DNA from: JBHIDJ01 sp046760105
GTDB lineage: Bacteria; Pseudomonadota; Gammaproteobacteria; Acidiferrobacterales; SPGG2
Assembly (NCBI GenBank): GCA_046760105.1
Contig: JBHIDJ010000156.1
Coordinates: forward strand, 1 to 6,748
Length of the DNA: 6,748 nt
Reading direction: 5' to 3'
The translations under genes and the position numbers were made by a program. Below are positions 1 through 5,759 of the stretch, in pieces; position 1 is the first letter of the stretch; each line of letters starts with the position of its first letter. Under the pieces are notes generated by a model. That model ran no database searches and had not been told where the DNA came from. It was given only the letters and a program-made list of their open reading frames with translations.

Positions 1-4
1 CCGC

Positions 5-202
5 CTACCTCCGATATGTTCGCACCCGATTGTTGATTCTAAACGCTCGTAACTGTTGCTCTTGGATTCTTTGAAGTTTCTTTTTACGGTACTTCGCAAT
101 CAATGAGATGCATAGGTCGAACAACAATACAATCCAGAATAGGATGACGACACACATCCATCCCAACAGTCCAAGTAACTCTTGGCAGTCTGGACCACAC
201 AT
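5..202 (-). CDS. Small single-helix membrane protein, hypothetical
   Basis: This 65-residue ORF is not recognised as a member of any family. Residues about 9-36 form one strongly hydrophobic segment rich in Leu, Ile, Val, Trp and Cys. A basic, probably cytoplasmic tail follows (YRKKK, then many Arg and Gln residues, ending RTYRR), so a single-pass inner-membrane protein with its C-terminus inside is the natural topology. An AGGA sequence lies about 13 nt before the ATG, a weak and rather distant ribosome binding site. It lies downstream of metB on the same strand with a gap of about 125 bp in which I see no terminator, so it could be read from metB or from its own candidate promoter. A real small membrane protein is more likely than chance because of its composition, but nothing shows a function. 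Confidence 0.45.
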   Translation of the reverse strand: MCGPDCQELLGLLGWMCVVILFWIVLLFDLCISLIAKYRKKKLQRIQEQQLRAFRINNRVRTYRR

Positions 203-264
203 GTTCTAAGAACCGTCCTAATGACGGGCGAGTATCGGGCCTATCCAGCTTCTGTCTACACGCC

Positions 265-294
265 ATAGAACCCGGGGTTGATGTCAAATGTCAA
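265..294 (-). promoter_or_regulatory. Candidate promoter with tandem TTGACAT
   Basis: On the minus strand a perfect -35 hexamer TTGACA (289-294) is followed after 18 nt by the poor -10 candidate TTCTAT (265-270). The -35 is part of a tandem 7-nt duplication, TTGACATTTGACAT (281-294). It would drive the small membrane ORF that starts at 202. The weak -10 keeps confidence low. Confidence 0.25.
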
Positions 295-327
295 GCTCGG
301 CTGCATCAAATGCGCCAGCAGGTATCC

Positions 328-1527
328 CTAGAGCCCAGCTACTGCCGGGCTTACTGGGTGGGTCTGCGCGGCCAGCACGTTGTCCAATGCAGAAACTACG
401 TCGTAAACCAGGTCTTCAGCGGCTTCGATGCCTACCGAGAGCCGTACCAGGTTGTCACCGATGCCGGCCCGGTGTCGCGCGTCTGGATCCATCGATGCAT
501 GTGTCATGGTCGCCGGGTGGGCTACCAAGCTTTCCACGCCCCCTAGCGATTCAGCGAGAGAGAAGCAACGCAGTGCTTCTAAGAAGATTTTCACCGCGTC
601 TGGACCACCGGCGATATCGAAGCTCATCATCGCCCCGAATCCCAACTGCTGCTTTTTGGCCACAACGTGACCCGGATGCGCTTTCAGGCCTGGGTAGTAG
701 AGCTTTTCCACGGCCGGATGGACGGCAAGCGCGTCGACCAGCGCTTTCGCGTTTTCTTGGTGTTGGCGAAGCCTGGCGTGTAGCGTGCGAACGCCGCGCA
801 ACGTCAAATAGCTATCAAAGGGTGCACCGGTAATACCAAGACAATTTCCCCAGTACCACAACTGCTCATGCAGCTGCGGTTCTTTGGCGATGGCCGCGCC
901 GCCAACGACATCGCTATGGCCGTTGAGGTATTTGGTGGTGGAATGCACCACGACGTCGGCACCCAGCGAGATCGGTCGCTGCAGCGCCGGCGACAGGAAG
1001 GTATTGTCTACAACCAACAGCGCGCCTTGGGAGTGACAAAGGTTAGCTACCTGCTTGATATCCACGATCCTGAGCAGGGGGTTACTGGGTGTTTCCACCC
1101 ACACCATCGTCGGTTTTTCAGCAAAGGCTTCGTCAAGCGCGCGATGATCCGTTTGGTCTACAAATCGGACCCGAAAGTATTCCTTCGTCGCCAACGCGCT
1201 AAACAAGCGAAAGCTTCCGCCGTAGCAGTCATGCGGCACGATGAACAGGTCTCCGGGCCGCAAGAGCTGACACACCAGTGTAATCGCCGCCATTCCAGAG
1301 CTTGTCACGACTGCTCCTGACCCGCCCTCAAGGTCCGCGATGGTACGGGCCAACGCGTCTCGCGTGGGATTGCCCGAGCGTGTGTAGTCATACTCACGCG
1401 GTCGATCGAGCCCCGCATAGGTGAAGTTGGAGGAAAGATGTAAAGGGGGCATGACAGCACCAAACTGCGAATCAGACGCTAGCGCTGCGCGCACAGCCCG
1501 GGTGGTTGCAGAAGTACGATGTTGCAT
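328..1527 (-). CDS. metB: Cystathionine gamma-synthase (MetB)
   Basis: This 399-residue protein is a PLP enzyme of the Cys/Met metabolism family. It joins an activated homoserine (O-succinylhomoserine in the Escherichia enzyme) with cysteine to give cystathionine, the first step of transsulfuration toward methionine in the cytoplasm. Visible motifs are YTRSGNPTR (48-56), SSGMAA (76-81), PHDCYGGS (98-105), VETPSNPLLRIVDI (144-157), the VVDNTFLSPALQ stretch (172-183) and HSTTKYLNGHSDVV (195-208), where K199 should be the PLP lysine. The C-terminal SLGGVESLVAHPATMTHASM block is typical of MetB. Length is close to the Escherichia protein (386). I chose the ATG at 1527 because GGAG lies 7 nt upstream and the protein then begins like its relatives; an in-frame GTG at 1554 has no good binding site. 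The SAM riboswitch upstream fits a methionine gene. Related O-acetylhomoserine-using enzymes cannot be fully excluded. Confidence 0.95.
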   Translation of the reverse strand: MQHRTSATTRAVRAALASDSQFGAVMPPLHLSSNFTYAGLDRPREYDYTRSGNPTRDALARTIADLEGGSGAVVTSSGMAAITLVCQLLRPGDLFIVPHDCYGGSFRLFSALATKEYFRVRFVDQTDHRALDEAFAEKPTMVWVETPSNPLLRIVDIKQVANLCHSQGALLVVDNTFLSPALQRPISLGADVVVHSTTKYLNGHSDVVGGAAIAKEPQLHEQLWYWGNCLGITGAPFDSYLTLRGVRTLHARLRQHQENAKALVDALAVHPAVEKLYYPGLKAHPGHVVAKKQQLGFGAMMSFDIAGGPDAVKIFLEALRCFSLAESLGGVESLVAHPATMTHASMDPDARHRAGIGDNLVRLSVGIEAAEDLVYDVVSALDNVLAAQTHPVSPAVAGL

Positions 1528-1531
1528 GATT

Positions 1532-1667
1532 GTTCTCCGTTCTTGCCTGACCACCTATCGGTCAGACCTGGGTTTGTCATCGAAAACCCTACGGAGAACC
1601 CGTGAGAGAGGGTTACCACGTCCGTCACCATGGAAGCGGAAAAGATCCGCAGGCCATTACGTGGCAA
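1532..1667 (-). promoter_or_regulatory. Translational expression platform of the metB SAM riboswitch
   Basis: The metB ribosome binding region reads ACGGAGAAC in the mRNA (1540 to 1532). A perfect 9-nt complement, GTTCTCCGT, lies upstream (1599 to 1591). Two hairpins are nested between them: GGGTTT/AAACCC (1570-1589) and an 8-bp GTCTGACC/GGTCAGGC stem with one wobble (1545-1567). Together they would form a closed domain hiding the binding site. A competing fold captures the anti-Shine-Dalgarno strand: ACGGA (1625-1621) and AACCC (1614-1610) pair with TCCGT (1595-1591) and GGGTT (1601-1597). TTGCCACG just after the aptamer (1667-1660) can also pair with CGTGGTAA (1620-1613), linking the aptamer to the switch. 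No stem followed by a T-run is seen, so translational rather than transcriptional control is inferred. Confidence 0.7.
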
Positions 1668-1793
1668 CTCATCTTTCGGCGAACCGTTACTGCGCGCAAC
1701 GTGTTCCCGTTGGAGTTGGCACCTTTTCGGAGTGGTTAGGTCCGAAGGTTGCCCCGGCGTCTAAGGGCCTATCCCTCAGCCGGTCTCGATGAG
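1668..1793 (-). ncRNA. SAM-I (S-box) riboswitch aptamer upstream of metB
   Basis: The minus strand carries the S-box consensus blocks in order: CTCATCGAGA (P1 strand and start of P2), GAGGGATAGGCCC, GCCGGGGCAACC, a P3 stem with TTCGGA/TCCGAA arms, GGTGCCAACTCC, and finally GAAAGATGAG. P1 closes by CTCATC (1793-1788) pairing with GATGAG (1673-1668). The invariant GGCAACC, GGTGC and GAAAGAT elements are all present, so SAM binding is expected. The RNA begins just below a sigma-70-like promoter and ends about 140 nt before the metB start codon, as expected for feedback control of methionine synthesis by S-adenosylmethionine. Most S-box RNAs are in Gram-positive bacteria; a proteobacterial, translationally acting form is known in Xanthomonas. 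Confidence 0.93.
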
Positions 1794-1802
1794 CAAGCCG
1801 CG

Positions 1803-1832
1803 AGTGTATTCACGAGGCGCGGGCAAAGTCAA
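1803..1832 (-). promoter_or_regulatory. Probable sigma-70 promoter of the riboswitch-metB transcript
   Basis: On the minus strand TTGACT (1832-1827) and TACACT (1808-1803) are separated by 18 nt. Transcription would start near 1796, directly before the P1 helix of the SAM-I aptamer, which is the position expected for an S-box leader. Confidence 0.55.
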
Positions 1833-1998
1833 GCCGTTAGACATAGGCCACAAAAATTTGTCCCGGCACTTCATCTACCCCCTGACCCAGGGACCTCGCC
1901 CCCGTAGCTGGCTGAGGCTCGTTGGCCTAGGAGGCTCTGTTCAGGGCGGTATTTTCGGCTTGAGAGCCAAGAGTGCACATTCCTTATGAGGGCTATGG

Positions 1999-2138
1999 CT
2001 ACCGCGGTAGAGTGTGTGTGAGAGTGGCTGCCGGGTAACCCCGGCGTACCAAGCTAACGATCGACACCTACGGGCACTAGTACTGCCCGGCTTGTGTCGA
2101 TTACGATCAACGCCGGGTGGAATCGGGCGGGAGCCCGA
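1999..2138 (+). other. Hairpin-rich leader upstream of the phosphatase gene
   Basis: The noncoding stretch between the metB promoter and the phosphatase gene holds four inverted repeats in 140 bp. They are a perfect 12-bp palindrome CTACCGCGGTAG (1999-2010); GCCGGG/CCCGGC with a TAAC loop (2030-2045); a two-part stem ATCGACAC/GTGTCGAT (2060-2067 with 2094-2101) stacked on CGGGCA/TGCCCG (2071-2076 with 2084-2089); and TCGGGC/GCCCGA closed by GGGA, a GNRA-type loop in the plus direction (2123-2138). None is followed by a T-run, so they are not simple terminators. They could form a structured 5' leader of the gene starting at 2175, or be palindromic repeats. I do not recognise a known RNA family. 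I see nothing else in 1833-1998. Confidence 0.45.
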
Positions 2139-2174
2139 CCTTTACACAAACCAACAACGAGTGAGGTATCCGGA

Positions 2175-3569
2175 ATGAAACTTCAAAAGCTTACCGTTGG
2201 CCCTATCGTCGGCGAGACAACGCCGAACCGCGTGCGTGTGTGGGGACGTGGCAATACGAATGTGATCGATGGGCAACCGCGACGCTGCTTCGGAGCGATC
2301 CGATTTCGAGAGAAGGGCGAAAAGGACTGGACGCGACCACAGTTGTTCAAAATGAACCCCAACTTCGATCTGACCGGGATCGCCATTCTAGATCGCCTGC
2401 AGCCAGAGACCCGGTACGAATACGAAATCGGCTATTTCTTCTCCGAAGGCGAGCTCGGCGATGCCGCTTTTGCCGAATCTGACTGGACTGAAGCTAGCAG
2501 AGGCAGTTTGCTCACCGCAAGCGACAATGACCGCAAACCGCGCACGCTCGTCATCGGCTCGTGTCGATACTTGCTGAAAACTTTTCTCGGTGACTTTTTT
2601 GATAATCGAGGCGACAAGACCTTTAAGTCGATTCTCAAACAGATGAAAGACGGAACGGAGGTGCATCAGCTCATCATGGTGGGTGACCAAATTTATGCCG
2701 ATGACTTAGGTCCGTTAAATCCAGACAAAAACGTGGATCAATTTTACCGCCGCTACAGGGATGCCTTCTCACAGCCGTATATTCGCAAGCTGATGAGCGG
2801 CGTGCCCACCTATATGACCCTGGATGATCACGAGATCGAGGACAACTGGCCGAGTAAGGCAACTGACAAGGACTGGAAAACGCTGTTTCCAGTTGCGATG
2901 CACGCCTACCTAGCTTATCAGTTAAGCCACAGCCCCAACATTCCGATTCGCGCGCGCAAGCTAATCGGAACGCCAAAATCCCTGTGGTATTCGTATACAG
3001 ACGGCTGCTGTGACGTATTTGTAACGGACTCCAGAACGGAGCGATATCTCAACAATGACAAGCGCGCCGAAATAATCAGCCCTGAACAGATGCGCGCTTT
3101 GAAACGCTGGCTGAATGATCAATCCGGCCGTGTCAAGATCATTGTCACCTCGGTACCGTTCTTCCCTGATACGGCAGCGGGTGACTCTAGCGACAAGTGG
3201 TCGGGTTTTCAGAGGCAGCGGCTGGAGCTCCTTGAGCATATTGAAACCAACCGTATTCGCCGGGTCACGTTTTTCTCGGGCGATGTGCACGCCTCCATGT
3301 CCGCCGAACTGATTTCGTCGTCAGGTCTGAAGATTTTGTCCGTGGTGTCCTCGCCGTTCTTCTGGCCTTATCCACACCCGGCGGCCCGCCATTTTAGGCG
3401 GACCGGAACCATCGATGGCGGTGCGGCAGGGGTGTTTCGCGTGGCCAATGCAAGTCGAATCATCCGTGATGATAACTTCACGCGTCTTACGGTCTCGCCG
3501 AATCGTATCCAGGTGGAGGTGTTCGAACGAAAGGGACGCAAACTGTCGGCGCGGCAACACAGCTTCTAG
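2175..3569 (+). CDS. PhoD-like metallophosphatase (alkaline phosphatase D family)
   Basis: This 464-residue protein belongs to the PhoD-like branch of the metallophosphoesterases, enzymes that hydrolyse phosphomono- or diesters with a metal centre. Residues about 5-115 form the beta-sandwich N-terminal domain typical of the family (VGPIVGETTPNRVRVWGRG at the start, then LQPETRYEYEIGYFF). The catalytic domain follows with GSCR (128-131, the metal-binding cysteine), GDQIYADD (170-177), DDHEIEDNW (217-225) and SGDVHASMSAEL (368-379). The start at 2175 has GAGG 8 nt upstream and opens directly into the conserved N-terminal strand; the longer in-frame start at 2094 would lie in a hairpin and has no support. 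Unlike secreted PhoD enzymes there is no Tat or Sec signal, so a cytoplasmic location is inferred. It is the only plus-strand gene here and stands alone. The substrate cannot be told from the sequence. Confidence 0.9.
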   Translation: MKLQKLTVGPIVGETTPNRVRVWGRGNTNVIDGQPRRCFGAIRFREKGEKDWTRPQLFKMNPNFDLTGIAILDRLQPETRYEYEIGYFFSEGELGDAAFAESDWTEASRGSLLTASDNDRKPRTLVIGSCRYLLKTFLGDFFDNRGDKTFKSILKQMKDGTEVHQLIMVGDQIYADDLGPLNPDKNVDQFYRRYRDAFSQPYIRKLMSGVPTYMTLDDHEIEDNWPSKATDKDWKTLFPVAMHAYLAYQLSHSPNIPIRARKLIGTPKSLWYSYTDGCCDVFVTDSRTERYLNNDKRAEIISPEQMRALKRWLNDQSGRVKIIVTSVPFFPDTAAGDSSDKWSGFQRQRLELLEHIETNRIRRVTFFSGDVHASMSAELISSSGLKILSVVSSPFFWPYPHPAARHFRRTGTIDGGAAGVFRVANASRIIRDDNFTRLTVSPNRIQVEVFERKGRKLSARQHSF

Positions 3570-3675
3570 TCTAGTGACGTCATGGATGGCACGTGGGGTG
3601 TGTGCATCAAAGAGGCCGCCATGCGTTGCTTGCTCAAAAAGGAGCAGACACATGTGAGCTCCAAGACAAAAGAAT

Positions 3676-3692
3676 CCCCGCATAAGGCGGGG
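3676..3692 (-). terminator. Terminator-like hairpin after unit A
   Basis: CCCCGC (3676-3681) and GCGGGG (3687-3692) form a 6-bp GC stem. On the minus strand it is followed by ATTCTTTTGTC, a moderate T-rich tail, and it lies 34 bp past the unit A stop codon. The same CCCCGC/GCGGGG stem ends unit B. Confidence 0.65.
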
Positions 3693-3725
3693 ACGGTACT
3701 GCAAAAAGGGAATGAGAAATTACTG

Positions 3726-3971
3726 TTAAGTCTTATTTCTACGTCGCCCCACCCATCCGAGACCGGCTAGGCCGATGCCATCCCTCGGCCTGAGGTTATG
3801 CGGACAGTCTTTTGTATGGGCTTCCCCCAGCTGCCCGCATTGCGGGCATTCCGCCTCACCGCTATAGGTAGCAAGGCGCGCCGGTGTGAGAACCTTGCCC
3901 TGTGGCGCCAGACCGGAGACTCTGTTTGATCGCGGCGTGCTGCGGCTGGTCGGTAGTAATTTACTCTCCAT
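3726..3971 (-). CDS. Short ORF of unit A with PEP-CTERM-like C-terminal tail, probably decayed
   Basis: The 81-residue product starts at an ATG preceded by AGGAGG (about 10 nt away), itself downstream of the sigma-54-type promoter A, so it is very likely translated. It ends GIGLAGLGWVGRRRNKT, which looks like the last half of a PEP-CTERM sorting tail: glycine- and leucine-rich helix end followed by an arginine cluster. Such tails direct exported proteins to exosortase, usually in bacteria making exopolysaccharide. However, the Pro-Glu-Pro box and the first half of the helix are missing (RPRD precedes GIGLAG) and the N-terminus has no signal peptide. The middle contains CPQC and a later CPH, a possible metal-binding pattern, but the CPQC codons fall on a perfect inverted repeat (3832-3848). 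An internally deleted or replaced PEP-CTERM gene is the best reading; a small real protein is possible. Confidence 0.5.
   Translation of the reverse strand: MESKLLPTSRSTPRSNRVSGLAPQGKVLTPARLATYSGEAECPQCGQLGEAHTKDCPHNLRPRDGIGLAGLGWVGRRRNKT
3769..3791. repeat. Inverted repeat inside the unit A ORF (7-bp arms, 9-nt loop)
   Basis: AGGCCGA (3769-3775) and TCGGCCT (3785-3791) are perfect inverted arms around 9 nt. The repeat sits exactly where the PEP-CTERM-like tail of the unit A ORF begins to deviate from the expected pattern, so it may mark a rearrangement junction. Confidence 0.5.
3832..3848. repeat. Perfect inverted repeat inside the unit A ORF (8-bp arms)
   Basis: TGCCCGCA and TGCGGGCA are perfect 8-bp arms around a single T. 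The repeat encodes the CPQC residues of the unit A ORF on the minus strand. It may be a palindromic extragenic-type repeat carried into the ORF. Confidence 0.5.
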
Positions 3972-4025
3972 TGTTCTTCTGTCCTCCTAATATCGTGAGG
4001 GCAGACTACCCTAACCAAAAAGCAT

Positions 4026-4040
4026 GCATTATTTATTCCA
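4026..4040 (-). promoter_or_regulatory. Sigma-54-type (-24/-12) promoter of unit A
   Basis: The minus strand reads TGGAATAAATAATGCAT, with GG (4039-4038) and GC (4027-4026) in the exact spacing required by sigma-54 (12 nt from first G to first G). Transcription is predicted to start near 4014, about 43 nt before the unit A start codon. The same element in the same context is present at promoter B. Confidence 0.75.
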
Positions 4041-4103
4041 GTTTCATATGTTGTTGATTTATAAACATAAAATGTTTTTACGGTCGGCTTTTGACGAAGA
4101 AAC

Positions 4104-4120
4104 TGTAAGATTTTCCGACG
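4104..4120. promoter_or_regulatory. Upstream activator-like site A1
   Basis: TGTAAGATTTTCCGACG (plus-strand reading) differs at two positions from the two identical sites at promoter B. It lies 64 bp upstream of the -24 element, a normal place for a sigma-54 enhancer-binding protein. I recall TGTAAA...CCGAC-like motifs near PEP-CTERM genes under PrsK/PrsR and RpoN control, but could not verify this here. Confidence 0.65.
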
Positions 4121-4205
4121 CTTCCGGAGCGCGATTTTGGCTGCGGGATGTTGGGTTTGACTTGTTATTTAGGCTGAAATTAGCGAAAAAGCCTAACCAA
4201 AAAGA

Positions 4206-4222
4206 TGTAAAGTCTTCCGACA
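4206..4222. promoter_or_regulatory. Upstream activator-like site A2
   Basis: TGTAAAGTCTTCCGACA is the second, more distal copy, 166 bp from the -24 element and 102 bp from site A1. It sits 4 bp beyond the stop codon of the VanZ-like gene, so that gene ends just where the promoter region begins. Confidence 0.65.
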
Positions 4223-4225
4223 GTG

Positions 4226-4672
4226 CTATTGGATCCCAATCTGGACCAATAAGCGGATAACCTGTCTTTCAATTCTCTCGAGCGTCTTTGAAAGCCGGGT
4301 CTTGCCTAATGACCATCCCAAGATGACGCCGGCGGTGTTAGCCACGACGTCGAGGTATTCGGCATCACGGTCTGGGGTGAAGCCTTGCAGAACTTCGAGC
4401 ACGATACCCATGGCGATGAGCCCCAGAGCTATGATCGGTCGGTGGGAGACGGGGTAGAGTTGCAGGAACCACCACATGAGGGTGCCATAGGCGAGCACGT
4501 GAGAGATCCCATAAACGAGCGTCCTTTCGTCTCGGGCGATGGTATCGATAGGGAGCGGGCCTGAACCCAAAGAGAGGTACGTAACCAGGACGACGAGCGC
4601 CCACCCGATGGACAACCAAAGTTTACGTAATCTATGTGATGGCCTGGCCGCAGCGGTCATTCGCCAAAGCAT
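4226..4672 (-). CDS. VanZ-like family membrane protein
   Basis: This 148-residue protein matches the VanZ-like pattern: four predicted membrane helices (about 18-36, 52-71, 80-97 and 106-122), the conserved H58-x-x-A-Y region in helix 2, E93 and Q96 after helix 3, and the signature YLDVVANTAGVILGW (106-120) containing D108 and N112. VanZ of enterococci gives low-level teicoplanin resistance, but the wider family is present in many bacteria with no defined role; some are fused or adjacent to surface-polymer and sorting genes. The start at 4672 has only a weak binding site, and an in-frame ATG at 4660 is equally possible. The gene begins 44 bp past the strong terminator of unit B and ends 4 bp before site A2, so it either has its own weak promoter or depends on read-through. 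Resistance should not be inferred from family membership. Confidence 0.85.
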   Translation of the reverse strand: MLWRMTAAARPSHRLRKLWLSIGWALVVLVTYLSLGSGPLPIDTIARDERTLVYGISHVLAYGTLMWWFLQLYPVSHRPIIALGLIAMGIVLEVLQGFTPDRDAEYLDVVANTAGVILGWSLGKTRLSKTLERIERQVIRLLVQIGIQ

Positions 4673-4715
4673 AGCAAGACCGCCATAAGGATTCGTGGTC
4701 TGTCGCTACGTAGCC

Positions 4716-4740
4716 AAAAAAACCCCGCACGGGGCGGGGT
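4716..4740 (-). terminator. Rho-independent terminator of unit B
   Basis: On the minus strand ACCCCGC (4740-4734) pairs perfectly with GCGGGGT (4728-4722) and runs into seven T residues. It lies 26 bp past the stop codon of the arginine-rich tail of unit B and uses the same GC stem as the unit A hairpin. Confidence 0.92.
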
Positions 4741-4765
4741 GGATGTGTAAACAAGACAAACCTAG

Positions 4766-4846
4766 CTATGAGTTTTTCTTTCTTCGTCGCCCCATCCATC
4801 TAAGACCGGGATCAAGAAACCCAAATCGATGTGCCCACTGGACTGT
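4766..4846 (-). pseudogene. Detached C-terminal PEP-CTERM-like tail of unit B
   Basis: Read from the direct repeat at 4846, this minus-strand frame gives TVQWAHRFGFLDPGLRWM followed by GRRRKKNS and a TAG stop (4766-4768). The final GLRWMGRRRKKNS resembles the unit A tail GLGWVGRRRNKT, and the DNA below it agrees at 22 of 25 positions (4785-4809 against 3742-3766). The fragment has no start codon or binding site of its own and lies between the GIY-YIG/flavin reductase stop codon and the terminator. It therefore looks like the 3' end of the gene whose 5' end lies at 5761-5826. A Pro-Glu-Pro box is not present. Confidence 0.6.
4839..4846. repeat. Direct repeat TGGACTGT, 3'-side copy
   Basis: This 8-bp sequence recurs at 5765-5772. 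The two copies bracket the GIY-YIG/flavin reductase gene; this copy lies one base beyond its stop codon. It may be a target-site duplication, or a chance match. Confidence 0.4.
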
Positions 4847-4847
4847 T

Positions 4848-5672
4848 TTATTTGTAGGGATCGGCCGTAGGTTTCAGATGCCGAGGCTCTACCGTAGCGG
4901 CGAAATGGTAACCGCCGCTGAAAAATAAAAGTGGCCGGTGGGAGGCCGAACCATTATGGAGCCCGATGACTTCGCCGACGACAATCCAGTGATCGCCGCC
5001 CTCATGAACGTCATGTACCCGGCATGCGAGCGCGCCGATGCAGCCAGCGAGCCGCGGGACAGCGCCGGCTTCCGTCCAGTGGACAAACTCACACTTTGGG
5101 GCCTTCACTTGCTCTGAGCCGCCGGCAAAATAATTGGCGAGCACCTCCTGATGCTCGCCCAGGATGTTCAGGGTGAAGTTTCGGCCCTTCTTAAGATAGG
5201 ACGCCATGCGGCATGTCTTTGACGGGCACACGATGATCAGCGTGGGCTCCAACGACAACGACGTCACGCCATTGGCCGTCATCGCGTGCACCGCTTTGCC
5301 CTCGGCGGCGAGTATGACGGTCACGCCCGTGGCAAACAGGCCCATTGTCCTTCGGTATTGAGCGGCGATGCGGCTTTCGTTCCCCGCGGAACCATTGAGC
5401 AGGTCTGCCCCGATCCCTCTGAAATAGGTGGTCCAAAACTGCTCCGCCTCGTGCCAGTCATCACGGGGACTTAGTCTTTCGATCTCAAATATGTCGGGGA
5501 CCAGATGGCGGCTTCTTAGGGTGTTGAACCAGGAGACGAGATGATGCCTGCGTTCATCGCGCAGATGCTCATTGAGCCTTATCGGTAGTGTTTGGGTAGT
5601 GGTGCCGACGTACCTGAGTTGGTTATTTTTTGGATCTGCCAAACCGTACACGATCGCTTGCTTGTTGTTCAT
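4848..5672 (-). CDS. GIY-YIG nuclease-like / flavin reductase fusion protein
   Basis: This 274-residue protein joins two unrelated domains. Residues 6-98 are GIY-YIG-like: VYGL (8-11), YVG (21-23), R32 and H36 in IRLNEH, E75 or E77 in the HEAEQFW helix, and N93 in LLNGSAGN, so the expected nuclease residues are all present. Residues about 101-262 match the FMN-binding split-barrel flavin reductases (HpaC/ActVB type): YRRTMGLFATGVTVI (106-120), MTANGVTSLSLEPTLIIVC (131-149), NFTLNIL (165-171), GCIGALACRVHDVHEGGDHWIVVGEV (210-235) and PLLFFSGGYHF (247-257). These enzymes usually reduce FMN or FAD with NAD(P)H. The start at 5672 has GAGG 8 nt upstream; an earlier ATG at 5699 has none. Both parts are in one uninterrupted frame. 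I know of no such fusion; its role is open. It lies inside unit B and would be transcribed from promoter B. Confidence 0.85.
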   Translation of the reverse strand: MNNKQAIVYGLADPKNNQLRYVGTTTQTLPIRLNEHLRDERRHHLVSWFNTLRSRHLVPDIFEIERLSPRDDWHEAEQFWTTYFRGIGADLLNGSAGNESRIAAQYRRTMGLFATGVTVILAAEGKAVHAMTANGVTSLSLEPTLIIVCPSKTCRMASYLKKGRNFTLNILGEHQEVLANYFAGGSEQVKAPKCEFVHWTEAGAVPRLAGCIGALACRVHDVHEGGDHWIVVGEVIGLHNGSASHRPLLFFSGGYHFAATVEPRHLKPTADPYK

Positions 5673-5759
5673 GGCTCTTACCTCAACTCTCGCCATCATT
5701 GCATTGACTGTCAGGGCTCAATCGCTGGAAGTTTGTTCTAATCGCACGCCAATCGTAGA

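Larger units (their letters stand above)
3995..4221 (-). repeat. Promoter repeat, copy A
   Basis: This 227-bp segment is a diverged direct copy of 5926-6151. The best part is a 29-bp exact match (4032-4060 with 5962-5990), and the two copies stay collinear to within 1 nt from the leader block GTGAGG.CAGAC through both TGTAAA...CCGAC sites. It contains the -24/-12 promoter of unit A. The conserved parts are regulatory elements while the rest has drifted, which suggests selection on spacing rather than a recent duplication. Confidence 0.85.

Noticed and set aside
288..833. A 181-codon plus-strand open frame.
   Set aside because: It is antisense to the well-conserved metB gene and is rich in Arg, Pro and Ser, as expected from a shadow.
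1479..1667. A 62-codon minus-strand frame that could have been a leader peptide for metB.
   Set aside because: It covers the riboswitch expression platform and overlaps the metB start in another frame; the RNA structure explains the region fully and there is no run of methionine codons.
1789..1989. A plus-strand ORF of 66 codons.
   Set aside because: It overlaps the metB promoter on the other strand, has no binding site and no recognisable feature.
3587..3607. TGGCACG after the phosphatase gene looks like the -24 half of a sigma-54 promoter on the plus strand.
   Set aside because: The next GC is four bases too far away (spacing 16 instead of 12) and no plus-strand gene follows.
4011..4205. 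Repeated CTAACCAAAAAG (4011-4022 and 4194-4205), considered as integron attC core boxes.
   Set aside because: No paired GTTRRRY/RYYYAAC architecture, no integrase, and the equivalent positions in copy B are not conserved as core sites.
4024..4260. A 78-codon plus-strand ORF across promoter repeat A.
   Set aside because: The collinear copy B does not keep this frame, so it is not under coding selection; the region is explained by the -24/-12 element and activator sites.
4745..4758. TGTAAACAAGACAA near the unit B terminator, resembling the start of the activator sites.
   Set aside because: It lacks the TTCCGACG half and any promoter element nearby.
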